Origin: Lewinella sp. 4G2
GTDB taxonomy: Bacteria > Bacteroidota > Bacteroidia > Chitinophagales > Saprospiraceae
Reading direction: 5' to 3'
Length of the DNA: 64,000 nt
Assembly (NCBI RefSeq): GCF_001625015.1
Contig: NZ_LVWJ02000014.1
Span: 3,410,001-3,474,000, forward strand
A model generated the notes under the pieces. That model was not told where the DNA came from and did no database searches. It saw nothing but the letters and a program-made list of their open reading frames with translations. A program made the translations under genes and the position numbers. This document shows positions 43,255-51,471 of the stretch, in pieces (within the stretch, counting starts at the first letter, position 1; the number at the start of each line of letters is the position of its first letter).

Positions 43255-44085
43255 CTACTTCCGAGACAACTTATCCACCGCCGTAGTCAAATTATTCAGC
43301 ATCTGGCTCTGCTTGAGGACCGTTTCCTTCAGTTGGCTCATCTCATCGTGCGCGTAACGCTGTACGTTTTGGGGGGAGGGGAGGAAGGGGGTGATCCGCG
43401 CTCGGACGTACCAGATCTCCCGTAGTTCCGCCAGGCTAACCCGGTTGGGCTCGTAAAACTTGTTCTCGGGAAGCAACTCCAATTCCTTGCTCTCCTCGAT
43501 CAGGTTTTTGACGCGCCGGACGACCACATCGCTGCGGGTGACAATGACGTAGGCAAAGTTGTCCTTGATGCCCGAGGCCCAGAGCGTCGGTTCGAGGAAG
43601 GAGCAGACCACCTTATCGCCCTCAAACAGCGTTGGTTCCATGCTATCACCGGGTACGTCAAAACTTCGGTGCGTACCCACTTTGTACTTGTAATCCGGAA
43701 GGCTGTAGGCGGGGAGTTCCTGAATGAAAGAGGGGTCTCCCAAATCATTCGCGTAGCTTGATTGGGCGGGTTGAGGGACGTGTACGATCAGTTCTTCATC
43801 CTGGGTTGTACGTATGGTACTGAGCACTCGGAAACTCTTGTTGGTTTCGTCGGTCATGAACATCGGTCCGTCACCGGTCATGATGTAAACGGGGTTGATC
43901 TTGTACTTGGCGATCGCCTTACGTAGTAGTTCGATGGTTACGTCGCGCCGGCCCTTCAGTATTTCTGAGAGAGACTGTGGTAGGTACTCCAGCGACAAAG
44001 CAAAAGCTCGACTACTCCGTACCGTTTTGTCTTCCCGCAGTTTGTTGTGGCATTTGATGAAGCGCTGCGAGACGACATTATTCAT
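43255..44085 (-). CDS. LexA/CI-like transcriptional regulator with S24 peptidase-like domain
   Basis: 276 aa from ATG 44085. N-terminal helix-turn-helix (about 5-65; LPQSLSEILKGRRDVT), linker, and a C-terminal S24 domain with GDSMEPTLFEGD (Ser148) and ELELLPEN. In LexA the general-base Lys lies in VTVKRLKK; here the aligned text is VVVRRVKN, so Arg190 replaces Lys, which argues against normal self-cleavage. A short C-terminal coiled coil (QLKETVLKQSQMLNNL) may add oligomerisation. Probable DNA-binding regulator; targets unknown. A TAnnTTTG box lies upstream. Confidence 0.85.
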   Translation of the reverse strand: MNNVVSQRFIKCHNKLREDKTVRSSRAFALSLEYLPQSLSEILKGRRDVTIELLRKAIAKYKINPVYIMTGDGPMFMTDETNKSFRVLSTIRTTQDEELIVHVPQPAQSSYANDLGDPSFIQELPAYSLPDYKYKVGTHRSFDVPGDSMEPTLFEGDKVVCSFLEPTLWASGIKDNFAYVIVTRSDVVVRRVKNLIEESKELELLPENKFYEPNRVSLAELREIWYVRARITPFLPSPQNVQRYAHDEMSQLKETVLKQSQMLNNLTTAVDKLSRK

Positions 44086-44118
44086 GAGGGAAGATCTGGT
44101 GGAGTGGACGGCGGCCGA

Positions 44119-44126
44119 CAAAGATA
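44119..44126 (-). promoter_or_regulatory. Putative -7 box (TATCTTTG) for the S24-type regulator
   Basis: Exact TAnnTTTG match on the minus strand, 33 nt upstream of the chosen ATG 44085; no clear -33 element. Confidence 0.45.
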
Positions 44127-44216
44127 CTTTCCCTTAACAACACTACCTGCTTAGAAATCCAAATTTGCCAACTTTTTGCGAACACGGATTGAAATTCTTT
44201 TGCATCCAACGTCAGA

Positions 44217-45326
44217 TTATCCTTCTACTGCTGAAGCGACCGTGTCTTCTTCTTTTTTCTTGGCTTTAGCGATGGTTTCATCAGCCTCGTCGTGATCTTC
44301 CTGATCAGCCGTCGGCCCCTCCTCTTCGTTTTCCTGCGGCTCGTAGCTTAATTCTACCAGGATCGGGAAGTGATCGCTGCCTACGTAGGGCAGTCGTTGC
44401 AAGGATACCAGGGCCAGGTCCGGCGTATGGAAGAGGTGATCCAGTGGCCAGCGCGCCAGCCAATATTCGGCGTGGAAGGTAGCGAAGAGGCCGCGGCCGA
44501 TTCTCGGGTCTAGCAAGCCACTCAGACGTTGAAACAGGCGGGTAGAGTGGGACCAGGCAACGTCGTTCAAGTCGCCGGCTACGATTGAAGTACCCCCATG
44601 CTCCTTTACTTGCTTACCCACCAGGGCCAGTTCCGCGTCCCTGCCGGTCGAAGCGTATGCTTCCGTTGGCGACGGTGGCATTGGGTGAACGAAATACATA
44701 AATACCTCGTGACCACACCCCAGCTTTATGCTGGTATTGATACCGGGGATGTCTTCCGTAATCCGGTAGGTGATTTCGGGATCGATTAATTCAAGTTTGG
44801 AGTAGAGGTGGATGCCATATAAATTCTCCAGTGGTACGGCCACTTTGTGAGGGTAGTCCGAGAGGATCGCTTTGTCGAGTTGTGCTTCCCACCAGCCGTT
44901 GGTCTCTAGCGTCACCAACATATCCGGTTGGTGTTTCTGCACCAGCGCGATGACTTTGTCTGATTGCTCATTGGTTTGTAACACATTACAAACCATTAGG
45001 CGCAGGTGCTTCTCATCGTGTTCCCGGTGCTGAGCGTTACGGCTCTGGGTGGACCATAACTTCGTGTAGGGAAGTATTCGGTAGGCTTGATATAGTGTTG
45101 CCGTGGACAGCAAGATTCCGACGGCCGTGTTCCAGCCAATCAACGTTACGTCCGTGGCCAGGACCCAGCACAGGGCACTGACGCCAAGGATGAAGGTCAA
45201 TTGAAGGCGTGGGTAGTCCCAACCTCTGATCCAATAATCGTCTTTCGGAATGAATGGCATCAGCGTACCGACTACGCCAATGAGCCCTAACGTTACGGCA
45301 GCGAAGTAGAGAACGGTTTCGATTAT
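44217..45326 (-). CDS. Membrane-anchored endonuclease/exonuclease/phosphatase (EEP) family protein
   Basis: The EEP domain has LVTLETNGWWE, FVHPMPPSP, IVAGDLNDVAWS (Asp/Asn) and VGSDHFPILVEL (Asp/His), followed by an acidic, Lys-rich tail. Two membrane segments follow IRGWDYPRLQ. The first ATG is at 45260 (347 aa), but the frame continues upstream for 22 codons, including a hydrophobic helix (TVLYFAAVTLGLIGVVGTLM) typical of the family's N-terminus. This extension has no ATG, GTG or TTG before a TGA at 45329, so a rare start (ATA/ATC/ATT) or a lesion is possible. I give the outer limit; the safe start is 45260. Substrate unknown. Confidence 0.8.
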   Translation of the reverse strand: MIETVLYFAAVTLGLIGVVGTLMPFIPKDDYWIRGWDYPRLQLTFILGVSALCWVLATDVTLIGWNTAVGILLSTATLYQAYRILPYTKLWSTQSRNAQHREHDEKHLRLMVCNVLQTNEQSDKVIALVQKHQPDMLVTLETNGWWEAQLDKAILSDYPHKVAVPLENLYGIHLYSKLELIDPEITYRITEDIPGINTSIKLGCGHEVFMYFVHPMPPSPTEAYASTGRDAELALVGKQVKEHGGTSIVAGDLNDVAWSHSTRLFQRLSGLLDPRIGRGLFATFHAEYWLARWPLDHLFHTPDLALVSLQRLPYVGSDHFPILVELSYEPQENEEEGPTADQEDHDEADETIAKAKKKEEDTVASAVEG

Positions 45327-45348
45327 TCAGTCAGGTAATGGTTGAAAA

Positions 45349-45356
45349 CAAAAGTA
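45349..45356 (-). promoter_or_regulatory. Putative -7 box (TACTTTTG) for the EEP gene
   Basis: Minus-strand TAnnTTTG match. It would place the transcript start about 15 nt before the hydrophobic N-terminal extension, supporting translation of that extension. Confidence 0.4.
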
Positions 45357-45465
45357 GCCCTCAGGTCTCGGGCGCATCTTGTTTAGAAATATTAATTCCC
45401 TCCTCCCATGGGGCGCTGACGTAGATGCAGGGTCTCGTCGTAGATTGCCCTCTAAATTATGGACT

Positions 45466-46347
45466 ATGCAGGTAAGTACGATTGATCTCCAATTTTTGGG
45501 AGAGGAAGCTGCCATCGCCAGTTTTGCCGTCCAGGACGACGCTGGTTACACCCTCGTTGAATGTGGCCCCTTCGCCAGCCACGAGCGCCTGCTTGCCGGA
45601 CTAGAGGAAGCCGGAATAAGCCCCGACGATGTACATACGCTATTGCTGACCCACATCCACTTCGATCACGCTGGGGCCGCCTGGTGGTGGGCCAATCGTG
45701 GCGTAAAGGTCTACGTTCACCCCCGGGGTCTCAAGCACATGATTGACCCTACGCGCTTATACAATTCCGCTGCCCGGATCTACGGTGAAGCCAACATGGA
45801 ACGCCTCTGGGGCAAGATGGAGCAAATTGAGCCGAATCGCATTGCTGCGGTTGCCGATCGCGAGCAACTCAGTATTGGCGGCAATAATTGGACTGCTCAT
45901 CATACCCCTGGGCACGCCTCTCACCACATCGCGTGGCAAGTCGGAGACATTGTCTTTACGGGAGACGTCGGAGGTGTGATGATCAAAGGAGGCCCGGTAG
46001 TTCCCCCCTGTCCTCCACCGGATATCGACGTCGTAGCGTGGGATGCTTCACTGGATCGCCTGGCCTCCCTGAATGCGAATGCCTTTTACTTAACCCACTA
46101 CGGCAAAGTCAGTCCCGAAGGCCACCTCGAAGCGCTCGGGAAAAGGCTGCATAGCTACGTCGATTGGATTGCAGAGAGAAAAACACCAACAACGAAGACG
46201 GAAGACCTCGTCCCAGGTTTCACTAAGATGCTGGAAGAGGAGCTTCGATCCGAAGGGGTAGAGGAAGCAGTGATTGGTGCTTACCGGGCGGCGAACCCGC
46301 CGTATATGAGTGTGGCGGGGATAGTTAGGTGGCTAGATAGTCTATAG
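45466..46347 (+). CDS. MBL-fold metallo-hydrolase
   Basis: About 293 aa from ATG 45466 (MQVSTIDLQFLGEE); the frame is open upstream but the extension is not protein-like. Metal-site motif LLLTHIHFDHAG (HxHxDH), then HHTPGHASHH, FTGDVGG and FYLTHYG. It belongs to the glyoxalase II/beta-lactamase superfamily; the substrate is not predictable. Its last codons (CTA GAT AGT CTA TAG) are already part of a heptad-repeat array. Confidence 0.9.
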   Translation: MQVSTIDLQFLGEEAAIASFAVQDDAGYTLVECGPFASHERLLAGLEEAGISPDDVHTLLLTHIHFDHAGAAWWWANRGVKVYVHPRGLKHMIDPTRLYNSAARIYGEANMERLWGKMEQIEPNRIAAVADREQLSIGGNNWTAHHTPGHASHHIAWQVGDIVFTGDVGGVMIKGGPVVPPCPPPDIDVVAWDASLDRLASLNANAFYLTHYGKVSPEGHLEALGKRLHSYVDWIAERKTPTTKTEDLVPGFTKMLEEELRSEGVEEAVIGAYRAANPPYMSVAGIVRWLDSL

Positions 46348-46370
46348 TCTATAGTCTGGAGTCTGTAGTT
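46334..46370. repeat. Heptad-repeat array (TAGTCTA type) at the 3' end of the MBL gene
   Basis: Units GATAGTC-TATAGTC-TATAGTC-TGGAGTC-TGTAGTT. The array overlaps the stop codon of the MBL-fold gene. Confidence 0.75.
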
Positions 46371-46383
46371 GACGAAATACGCT

Positions 46384-46433
46384 CTCCACGCGGCGCCAAA
46401 ACCGAGCGAAGCGACAATTTTGGGTTCTTGGAG
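46384..46433. other. Stem-loop between two heptad arrays
   Basis: CTCCA (46384-46388) pairs with TGGAG (46429-46433) and CCAAAA (46396-46401) with TTTTGG (46418-46423). It lies between convergent MBL and folE genes and may end transcription on both strands. Confidence 0.5.
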
Positions 46434-46449
46434 CGGCCGCGTCATTTAA

Positions 46450-46483
46450 GTCTGTAGTCTGCAGTCTGTAGTCTATAGTCTAC
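46450..46483. repeat. Heptad-repeat array adjoining the folE stop codon
   Basis: Units GTCTGTA-GTCTGCA-GTCTGTA-GTCTATA-GTCTA in the same orientation as the array at 46334; the last unit contains the complement of the folE stop. Confidence 0.75.
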
Positions 46484-47076
46484 GTCAAATCGCTCGTGAT
46501 CAACTTTAGGAACTCGTTCCGCGTACGCTCGCTTTTGAAGGCTCCAGTAAAAGCGGAGGTCGTGGTGACAGAAGCCTGCTTTTGCACGCCGCGCATCATC
46601 ATGCACATGTGTTGGGCTTCAATGACTACGGCGACGCCCATTGGGTTGAGGGTCTTTTGGATGGAGTTCAGGATCTGATCCGTTAAGCGTTCCTGCACCT
46701 GGAAGCGGCGGGCGAATACGTCAACTACACGCGGGATCTTACTGAGGCCAACGATGTAGCCTTCAGGAATGTAGGCGATGTGGGCCTTCCCGAAGAAGGG
46801 GAGTAGGTGGTGTTCACAGAGGCTGTAGAACTCGATATTCTTAACGATGACCATCTCCGAGTAATCCTCCGCGAACATGGCGCCCTTGAGAATGGCTTCC
46901 GCGTCCTGCTCGTAGCCCTGGGTGAGAAACTGCATCGCTTTAGATGCCCGTTCCGGGGTCTTGAGCAATCCTTCGCGGTTTACGTCTTCGCCGGCCCCTT
47001 CGATGATGGAGGTGTAATTCTCGGCCAGCGCTTCGGTAATGGCGGGGTCGTACTTTAAATCTTTGCTAAAGGGCAT
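46480..47076 (-). CDS. folE: GTP cyclohydrolase I
   Basis: 198 aa with [14 protein letters not shown], the Zn-binding region [22 protein letters not shown] (Cys and His ligands), and the C-terminal [18 protein letters not shown] with its Cys-independent MRGV motif. It makes 7,8-dihydroneopterin triphosphate from GTP for folate and preQ0 synthesis. It begins 2 nt after the queD stop, so both form an operon. Confidence 0.97.
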   Translation of the reverse strand: MPFSKDLKYDPAITEALAENYTSIIEGAGEDVNREGLLKTPERASKAMQFLTQGYEQDAEAILKGAMFAEDYSEMVIVKNIEFYSLCEHHLLPFFGKAHIAYIPEGYIVGLSKIPRVVDVFARRFQVQERLTDQILNSIQKTLNPMGVAVVIEAQHMCMMMRGVQKQASVTTTSAFTGAFKSERTRNEFLKLITSDLT

Positions 47077-47078
47077 GC

Positions 47079-47504
47079 TTACTTTCCGTTGGGGCCAAAA
47101 TATTCGGCGTAAATGTTTTCGGTTTCGTGGAGGCGAACGGAGTACAACTGAGCGCCTAGTTCATTGACTTGGGCTTCGATCCGCTCAAAAATTCTGATGG
47201 CAATGTTCTCCGTGGTGGGCTGCACATCTTTCGGCATCCAGTCTACGTCGAGATTCAAATTGGAGTGGTCAAGATCATCCGTCACCTCTTTTTTAATCAG
47301 ATCACGCAGCGCCTTGGCATCCAGAACAAAACCAGTAAGCGGGTCAGGTTGGCCCTTTACGGTGACGAACAGCTCGTAATTGTGGCCATGCCAATTCTTA
47401 TTGGAACACTTGCCAAATATGGAACGGTTCTTCTCTTCGGACCACCCCTCGACGTGAAGTTTGTGAGCCGCGTTAAAGGTTACGCGGCGGGTTAAATATA
47501 CCAT
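47079..47504 (-). CDS. queD: 6-carboxytetrahydropterin synthase / PTPS-like
   Basis: 141 aa with Zn ligands in FNAAHKL and WHGHNYEL, Cys in [20 protein letters not shown] and the late [12 protein letters not shown]. It converts dihydroneopterin triphosphate to 6-carboxytetrahydropterin in queuosine synthesis; coupling with folE fits. The motif alone does not exclude a PTPS-III folate role. Confidence 0.92.
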   Translation of the reverse strand: MVYLTRRVTFNAAHKLHVEGWSEEKNRSIFGKCSNKNWHGHNYELFVTVKGQPDPLTGFVLDAKALRDLIKKEVTDDLDHSNLNLDVDWMPKDVQPTTENIAIRIFERIEAQVNELGAQLYSVRLHETENIYAEYFGPNGK

Positions 47505-47523
47505 GGGGCGAAGGTAAGTGTTT

Positions 47524-47606
47524 AATGATTCTCGATACTCGAATCTCGATTAGTGAGGACTGATTTGCTTCGCGTTTACTATGTGGTAGATATCCGTAAC
47601 TCGAAA
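47524..47606. repeat. Degenerate heptad tract (ATTCTCG units) upstream of queD
   Basis: ATTCTCG-ATACTCG-AATCTCG-ATTAGTG and a weaker TATCCGT-AACTCGA group. No gene is seen in 47505-47740 apart from this and the structured repeat. Confidence 0.45.
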
Positions 47607-47657
47607 TTCTCCGGATGAAGTAGAATGGGCCACCTAACGGTGTGCCATCGCTACTCA

Positions 47658-47727
47658 AGCCGGCCCTTCGGGACGGAATGTCATACAGCGCCGCAGGCCT
47701 CCCCAACCTCTCCTGCTCCTGCGAAAC
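47658..47727 (+). repeat. Structured interspersed repeat, copy 2
   Basis: A hairpin with CCC-TTC-GGG tip (47660-47676), then the 40-nt tract at 47687-47726 identical to 28045-28084. It lies 14 nt downstream of the dynamin-like gene's stop codon, the same position relative to the gene as copy 1. Confidence 0.8.
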
Positions 47728-47740
47728 AATGCATCACTTG

Positions 47741-49459
47741 CTACTTCATCGCTGCCCCCATAACCGTCAACTCCTCCCGAATTTCCTGGTGGCTGCCTTC
47801 AAGAATGAGCAACGTATTCTCCTCCCGCTTCAGGTTTTCGTCGAAACGGCCGAAGTTGGCTTCGATCTTTTTACGGAGGGATTCGATGTAGGCTTTGAGC
47901 TTGTCTTCCAGCTCAGCGGAGAGTTTGTTGCGGCCGACGGCGATCTCCGCTTCGAAACCGTCCACGATGCGGCGGCGCTTACCGCGGGTGCTGAAGCCGG
48001 CGAACAGCAGGCCCACGGTGGTCAGGATCCCGCCGGTGATGTCAAAAACCGAGCCTGTGGTAACTGTAGCGAGGATGACGCCAAGCGCCGCAATCCCACC
48101 ACCCGCAGCGATATTGGGTGTCAGATTGCCACGGTCGGCGAAGATGGATTCATCCGTGAAATTCTCCGTGTTGCTGACGAAGCGGTTGAATTGGTCCTGC
48201 AAGTCCCGCAGTACGTTTTCTCTACGCTCGGCGATGTCGGAAAACAGTTCGTGGTCATTTTTGAGGATGGTCTCGCTATTGCGGATCTTCAGGTCAATCA
48301 TCTTGACCATCTGCTGAATAGACTCGGCTAGGTCTACCACGTTTTCGTTGAGGCGGGCCTTTAGCTTGCCGTTGAGTTCTTCTTCTAATCCACTGGCCAG
48401 GTTGCTCAACCAATCTTCTGCGTTAGGGGTAGAGCCGAAGGTGGAGGCGAAACTGCGTTTGACCAGGCCAAACATCGAGAGGCCGCTACGAAGTTCCTCC
48501 AACCGCGTACGGGTAATGTTATCGTAAGTAAGGAGGATGTTCTCGACCATCAGATCAACCTGCTTTTTGCTCTGGGCCGTTTGCTCCGTTAGCGTTTCCT
48601 CAATCTCACGGCGGAACTCCGTATCCGCTTCGAACTGGCGGCGACGCAGGAGCAGACCATCCGCGATCTTTTCGTTGATGGTCTCGGCGGTGATGATGCT
48701 ATTCCCGAGTTTCAGGCGTGGTGCCTTACCTCCGGTGATGTTTTGGCTGATGTACTCACGCAGGGGCCCAAATCCGCTGTCACCAGTTTTCTCTTGCTCT
48801 AGCTTGGCGCTGACGGCGAAAACCTTCGGGGCCTCGATGCCTTCCTTGATGGCCTTTTCTGCAACGCCGCCGAGATTGGTCGTGAGTTCGTTCTCGCTAG
48901 CCAAATCTTTTTGCTGGAGGACGAAGATGGTCTTCTTGCGCCAGTCTCCGTGGATGTATTTGAAGAAATCCCAAGCCGATTGGCGGTACGGATTCTTGGC
49001 TTCAAACACAAAAACGATCAGATCGCTGGCCGGGATAAATTGCTCGGTAATCTCCTGGTGGTGCTCGACGATCGTGTTGGTCCCCGGCGTATCGACAATG
49101 GCTATTTCCTTGAGGATTTCCACCGGTAGAAAGATCTTCTTCAGAAAGGGATTGACCATCACTTCCCGGTGTTCCTCGCCATAGATGATTTGCTGGATCG
49201 TATCCGTCATCGGTTGGGGGGCGGCCTTGGCTATTTCTTGCCCGGTATCCAGGAGGGCGTTGACGAAGCTGGATTTGCCGGCTTTCACTTCCCCCACGAT
49301 GACGAACATGAAGGGTTCGAAGATGCGGTTGCGGAGATCGCTCACCGTGTTTGCCATTTCCTCGTGACCGATACGTAGCGTCAGTTCGTGGAGGTTCTTG
49401 ATGATCTCTTCGAGCCTGGCCCGCGTCGCCTGTAGATCGGCATCTAATAGTGGGGTCAT
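47741..49459 (-). CDS. Dynamin-like GTPase
   Basis: 572 aa with G1 GEVKAGKSS (56-64), G2 Thr near 85-87, G3 DTPGTN (123-128) and G4-like QQKD (182-185). A helical stalk follows, then two hydrophobic segments at about 448-498 (AAGGGIAALGVILATV; GILTTVGLLFAGF) that could insert in membrane, then a Lys/Glu-rich coiled coil. This is the layout of bacterial dynamin-like proteins, which remodel or repair membranes and in some cases protect from phage. It follows the WbqC-like gene by 9 nt, suggesting co-transcription. Confidence 0.88.
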   Translation of the reverse strand: MTPLLDADLQATRARLEEIIKNLHELTLRIGHEEMANTVSDLRNRIFEPFMFVIVGEVKAGKSSFVNALLDTGQEIAKAAPQPMTDTIQQIIYGEEHREVMVNPFLKKIFLPVEILKEIAIVDTPGTNTIVEHHQEITEQFIPASDLIVFVFEAKNPYRQSAWDFFKYIHGDWRKKTIFVLQQKDLASENELTTNLGGVAEKAIKEGIEAPKVFAVSAKLEQEKTGDSGFGPLREYISQNITGGKAPRLKLGNSIITAETINEKIADGLLLRRRQFEADTEFRREIEETLTEQTAQSKKQVDLMVENILLTYDNITRTRLEELRSGLSMFGLVKRSFASTFGSTPNAEDWLSNLASGLEEELNGKLKARLNENVVDLAESIQQMVKMIDLKIRNSETILKNDHELFSDIAERRENVLRDLQDQFNRFVSNTENFTDESIFADRGNLTPNIAAGGGIAALGVILATVTTGSVFDITGGILTTVGLLFAGFSTRGKRRRIVDGFEAEIAVGRNKLSAELEDKLKAYIESLRKKIEANFGRFDENLKREENTLLILEGSHQEIREELTVMGAAMK

Positions 49460-49468
49460 GTCTTTGTT

Positions 49469-50128
49469 TTAGCTGGTCGTCCTTGGTGTGAGGTTGGTCT
49501 TATTCGGTCCTTGCACCGCACCTGCGGCAGCGCCCTCGTGCATGTCGTTCGTATCCTGGATCAGAGTAGGGTGCGTGGTCAGGCTTGGCCCGAGGCAGAA
49601 GAGTGCGTCTAGAATTGACAGGTCGCTGCGGAAGCCATGGCGATCCGTAAAGACTTGTTGGTACGGCGCGAGGCGGGGTAGATTTTGGGTACGAGGAAGG
49701 GCTTGAAAGTTGGCGGTTTTGTGGAGCTTAATGTTCATGCCCAAACCGTCAATAATGAGCTGAATCAGTTCATAATTTAGCTCAAAGAGATTATCGCTTG
49801 CGGCGGTAATGGCTTGGAGGATCGGGTCGGCGTAGTATTCATAAAAAGGCGCTCGCCCGTAAGCTGCACGAATGGAGGCTACGTGTTCCCGCCGCCAATC
49901 ATCTTCGGTACCCACGCTTACTTCGCGAATTGGCATGCGCTGGTTCTTGCCTTTTTGTAGAGGCACGGACAGGTAAAGGAGCCCGTTTGGCCCCGCAATT
50001 TGCGCCCGGTTGCGAAACCCCTTCCGCTGGTAATTTTCGTGAGCTTCCAGCTGCCATTCACCCGCTTTGGCTGCGGCGACAAACCAGTGGGCCGGGGGGA
50101 AATAAGCCGTCGGGGTGATTAGTGGCAT
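49469..50128 (-). CDS. WbqC-like family protein
   Basis: 219 aa with the WbqC pattern: N-terminal YFPPAHWF, EAHENYQRKGFRNRAQI, LSVPLQKG, and IRAAYGRAPFYEYYADPI. Family members sit in polysaccharide or sugar-modification gene sets; the activity is not established. Its C-terminal tail (HEGAAAGAVQG) is encoded by a copy of the interspersed GC-rich repeat, so the last 20 or so residues may be a recent addition. Confidence 0.85.
   Translation of the reverse strand: MPLITPTAYFPPAHWFVAAAKAGEWQLEAHENYQRKGFRNRAQIAGPNGLLYLSVPLQKGKNQRMPIREVSVGTEDDWRREHVASIRAAYGRAPFYEYYADPILQAITAASDNLFELNYELIQLIIDGLGMNIKLHKTANFQALPRTQNLPRLAPYQQVFTDRHGFRSDLSILDALFCLGPSLTTHPTLIQDTNDMHEGAAAGAVQGPNKTNLTPRTTS
49519..49536 (-). 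repeat. Interspersed GCGCTGCCGCAGGTGC-type core in the wbqC-like 3' end
   Basis: Exact core in reverse orientation, preceded by GAG as in the 60797 copy, and encoding EGAAAGA. Confidence 0.65.
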
Positions 50129-50181
50129 GGAATGATAACCTTAATCGTAAGTCTACGTTACACCCACGAAAGTAGTGCATT

Positions 50182-50640
50182 ATGGCAGAGACCTCCATTT
50201 TTGAAAAGAAGATTGACCCCATCTACCAGGCCGGCGGTGTTCTGCTGGCCGTTTTCCTGTTTCAGGCAGTTGGGACGGGCGTCAGCGCCAGCACGGAAGA
50301 TGTGGTGAATAACCGGTGGGCCTGGCTGTGCGCGGCGAGTTTCTTACTCTTTTACGCGCTGTTCAACGCCATCATGAGTGCCACGACCAAGAACATCCTC
50401 AAATACTGGGGGCGAAGTATTTACAGTTTTATGGGCCTGGCCTTGCTTTCTGGCCTGTCCGCCTGGGCCTTCAGCGGCGTTCCGATCGGCGAAGCCGGTT
50501 CCTACACATGGATCTTTTTTGTCGTCACGTTCGGCTACCTGGTCTTCATGTCCATGATCGCCATCATGAAGAACGTGGTGGAGTTTGCCCAGAAAGAGGA
50601 ATGGAATAAGCCGAAAATGCGGTCCAAAAAGCGGCAATAG
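50182..50640 (+). CDS. Small integral membrane protein (152 aa), unrecognised
   Basis: Four hydrophobic segments (GGVLLAVFLFQAVGTG; WLCAASFLLFYALFNAIM; FMGLALLSGLSAWAF; TWIFFVVTFGYLVFMSMIAIM) with a basic cytosolic tail (KPKMRSKKRQ). No known motif; function unknown. Confidence 0.82.
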   Translation: MAETSIFEKKIDPIYQAGGVLLAVFLFQAVGTGVSASTEDVVNNRWAWLCAASFLLFYALFNAIMSATTKNILKYWGRSIYSFMGLALLSGLSAWAFSGVPIGEAGSYTWIFFVVTFGYLVFMSMIAIMKNVVEFAQKEEWNKPKMRSKKRQ

Positions 50641-50687
50641 AGATTATTGCTCTTCTGTGCAAAGTGTCACATCCCTAAGCGAGATGC

Positions 50688-51242
50688 TTAGTTATAATTA
50701 GGGCTGTCCTCAATTTCGGCGATTACGCTGAAATTATGTCCCTTGTCGCTCATGATTTTTTTCCAGAGCTCATCCGGACTAGTTTTGAAGAGGTAGTTGG
50801 CGTCCATCTGTGCGGTTACCCAACTACCAATCTCCATTTCTTCCTCTAGTTGGTTTTCGCTCCAGCCACTGTAACCGACGTAGAAACGTATGTCATTCGG
50901 CGTTATCAACTTGTTGTTGATGAGCGTTTTAAGTTTCTCGTAGTCACCACCCCAATATACGCCGCGAGATATCTCATCGGCTCCTTCAATCAAATCACCC
51001 TTACAGTGGAGGTAATGAACGGTGTCGGAGCCAACTGGTCCGCCAAAGTAAACGGGGGCGTCAAAGTCTTCCAGATCATCCACGAGTTCGGTTACGGAGA
51101 GCTCCATTTTGCGATTCAGGATGAATCCTACGCTACCGTCGTGGCTGTGGTCCACCAGCAGCACGGTGGAGCGCTTAAAATTACCGTCTAACATGAATGG
51201 TTCAGCGAGCAGAATCGTGCCGGTTCGGAGTTGCTGGGACAT
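50688..51242 (-). CDS. YqgE/AlgH family protein
   Basis: 184 aa with GTILLAEPFMLDGNFKRSTVLL, HSHDGSVGFILNR, PVYFGGPVG and FYVGYSGWSENQLEEEME, the full YqgE signature. The family's role is not settled (linked to alginate regulation in Pseudomonas). ATG 51242 is clear. Confidence 0.94.
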   Translation of the reverse strand: MSQQLRTGTILLAEPFMLDGNFKRSTVLLVDHSHDGSVGFILNRKMELSVTELVDDLEDFDAPVYFGGPVGSDTVHYLHCKGDLIEGADEISRGVYWGGDYEKLKTLINNKLITPNDIRFYVGYSGWSENQLEEEMEIGSWVTAQMDANYLFKTSPDELWKKIMSDKGHNFSVIAEIEDSPNYN

Positions 51243-51300
51243 GGCTTTACGTGTTTACACATTACTGCAACGCGAGTTATGTCACTCTGTTCTTCATTTT

Positions 51301-51317
51301 TGCGCTGCCGCAGGTGC
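51301..51317 (+). repeat. Interspersed GCGCTGCCGCAGGTGC core, intergenic copy
   Basis: TGCGCTGCCGCAGGTGC lies between yqgE and argS; flanks differ from the longer unit. Confidence 0.55.
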
Positions 51318-51471
51318 AAGGTATGGAATCAAGCATACGGGAGTTCGTGCCAAACCCGGATAAACATTGATCTGGAGTGGAAAACCAGGATTGAGGAGTG
51401 CCCCAAAAAAATTTTGGGTTCGGACCTTATCCACAGCCCTTAGCGTTACAAGCCCTAAATTCGCCCCGCCT

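Noticed and set aside
46334-46483. CRISPR-like array
   Set aside because: Units are 7 bp, there are no unique spacers of constant length, and no cas genes are near.
48537-49184. 215-aa frame opposite the dynamin-like GTPase
   Set aside because: Ser/Arg-rich antisense of a conserved GTPase region.
51367-51471. N-terminal extension of argS from 51367
   Set aside because: The extension is not ArgS-like and ATG 51472 gives the standard N-terminus.
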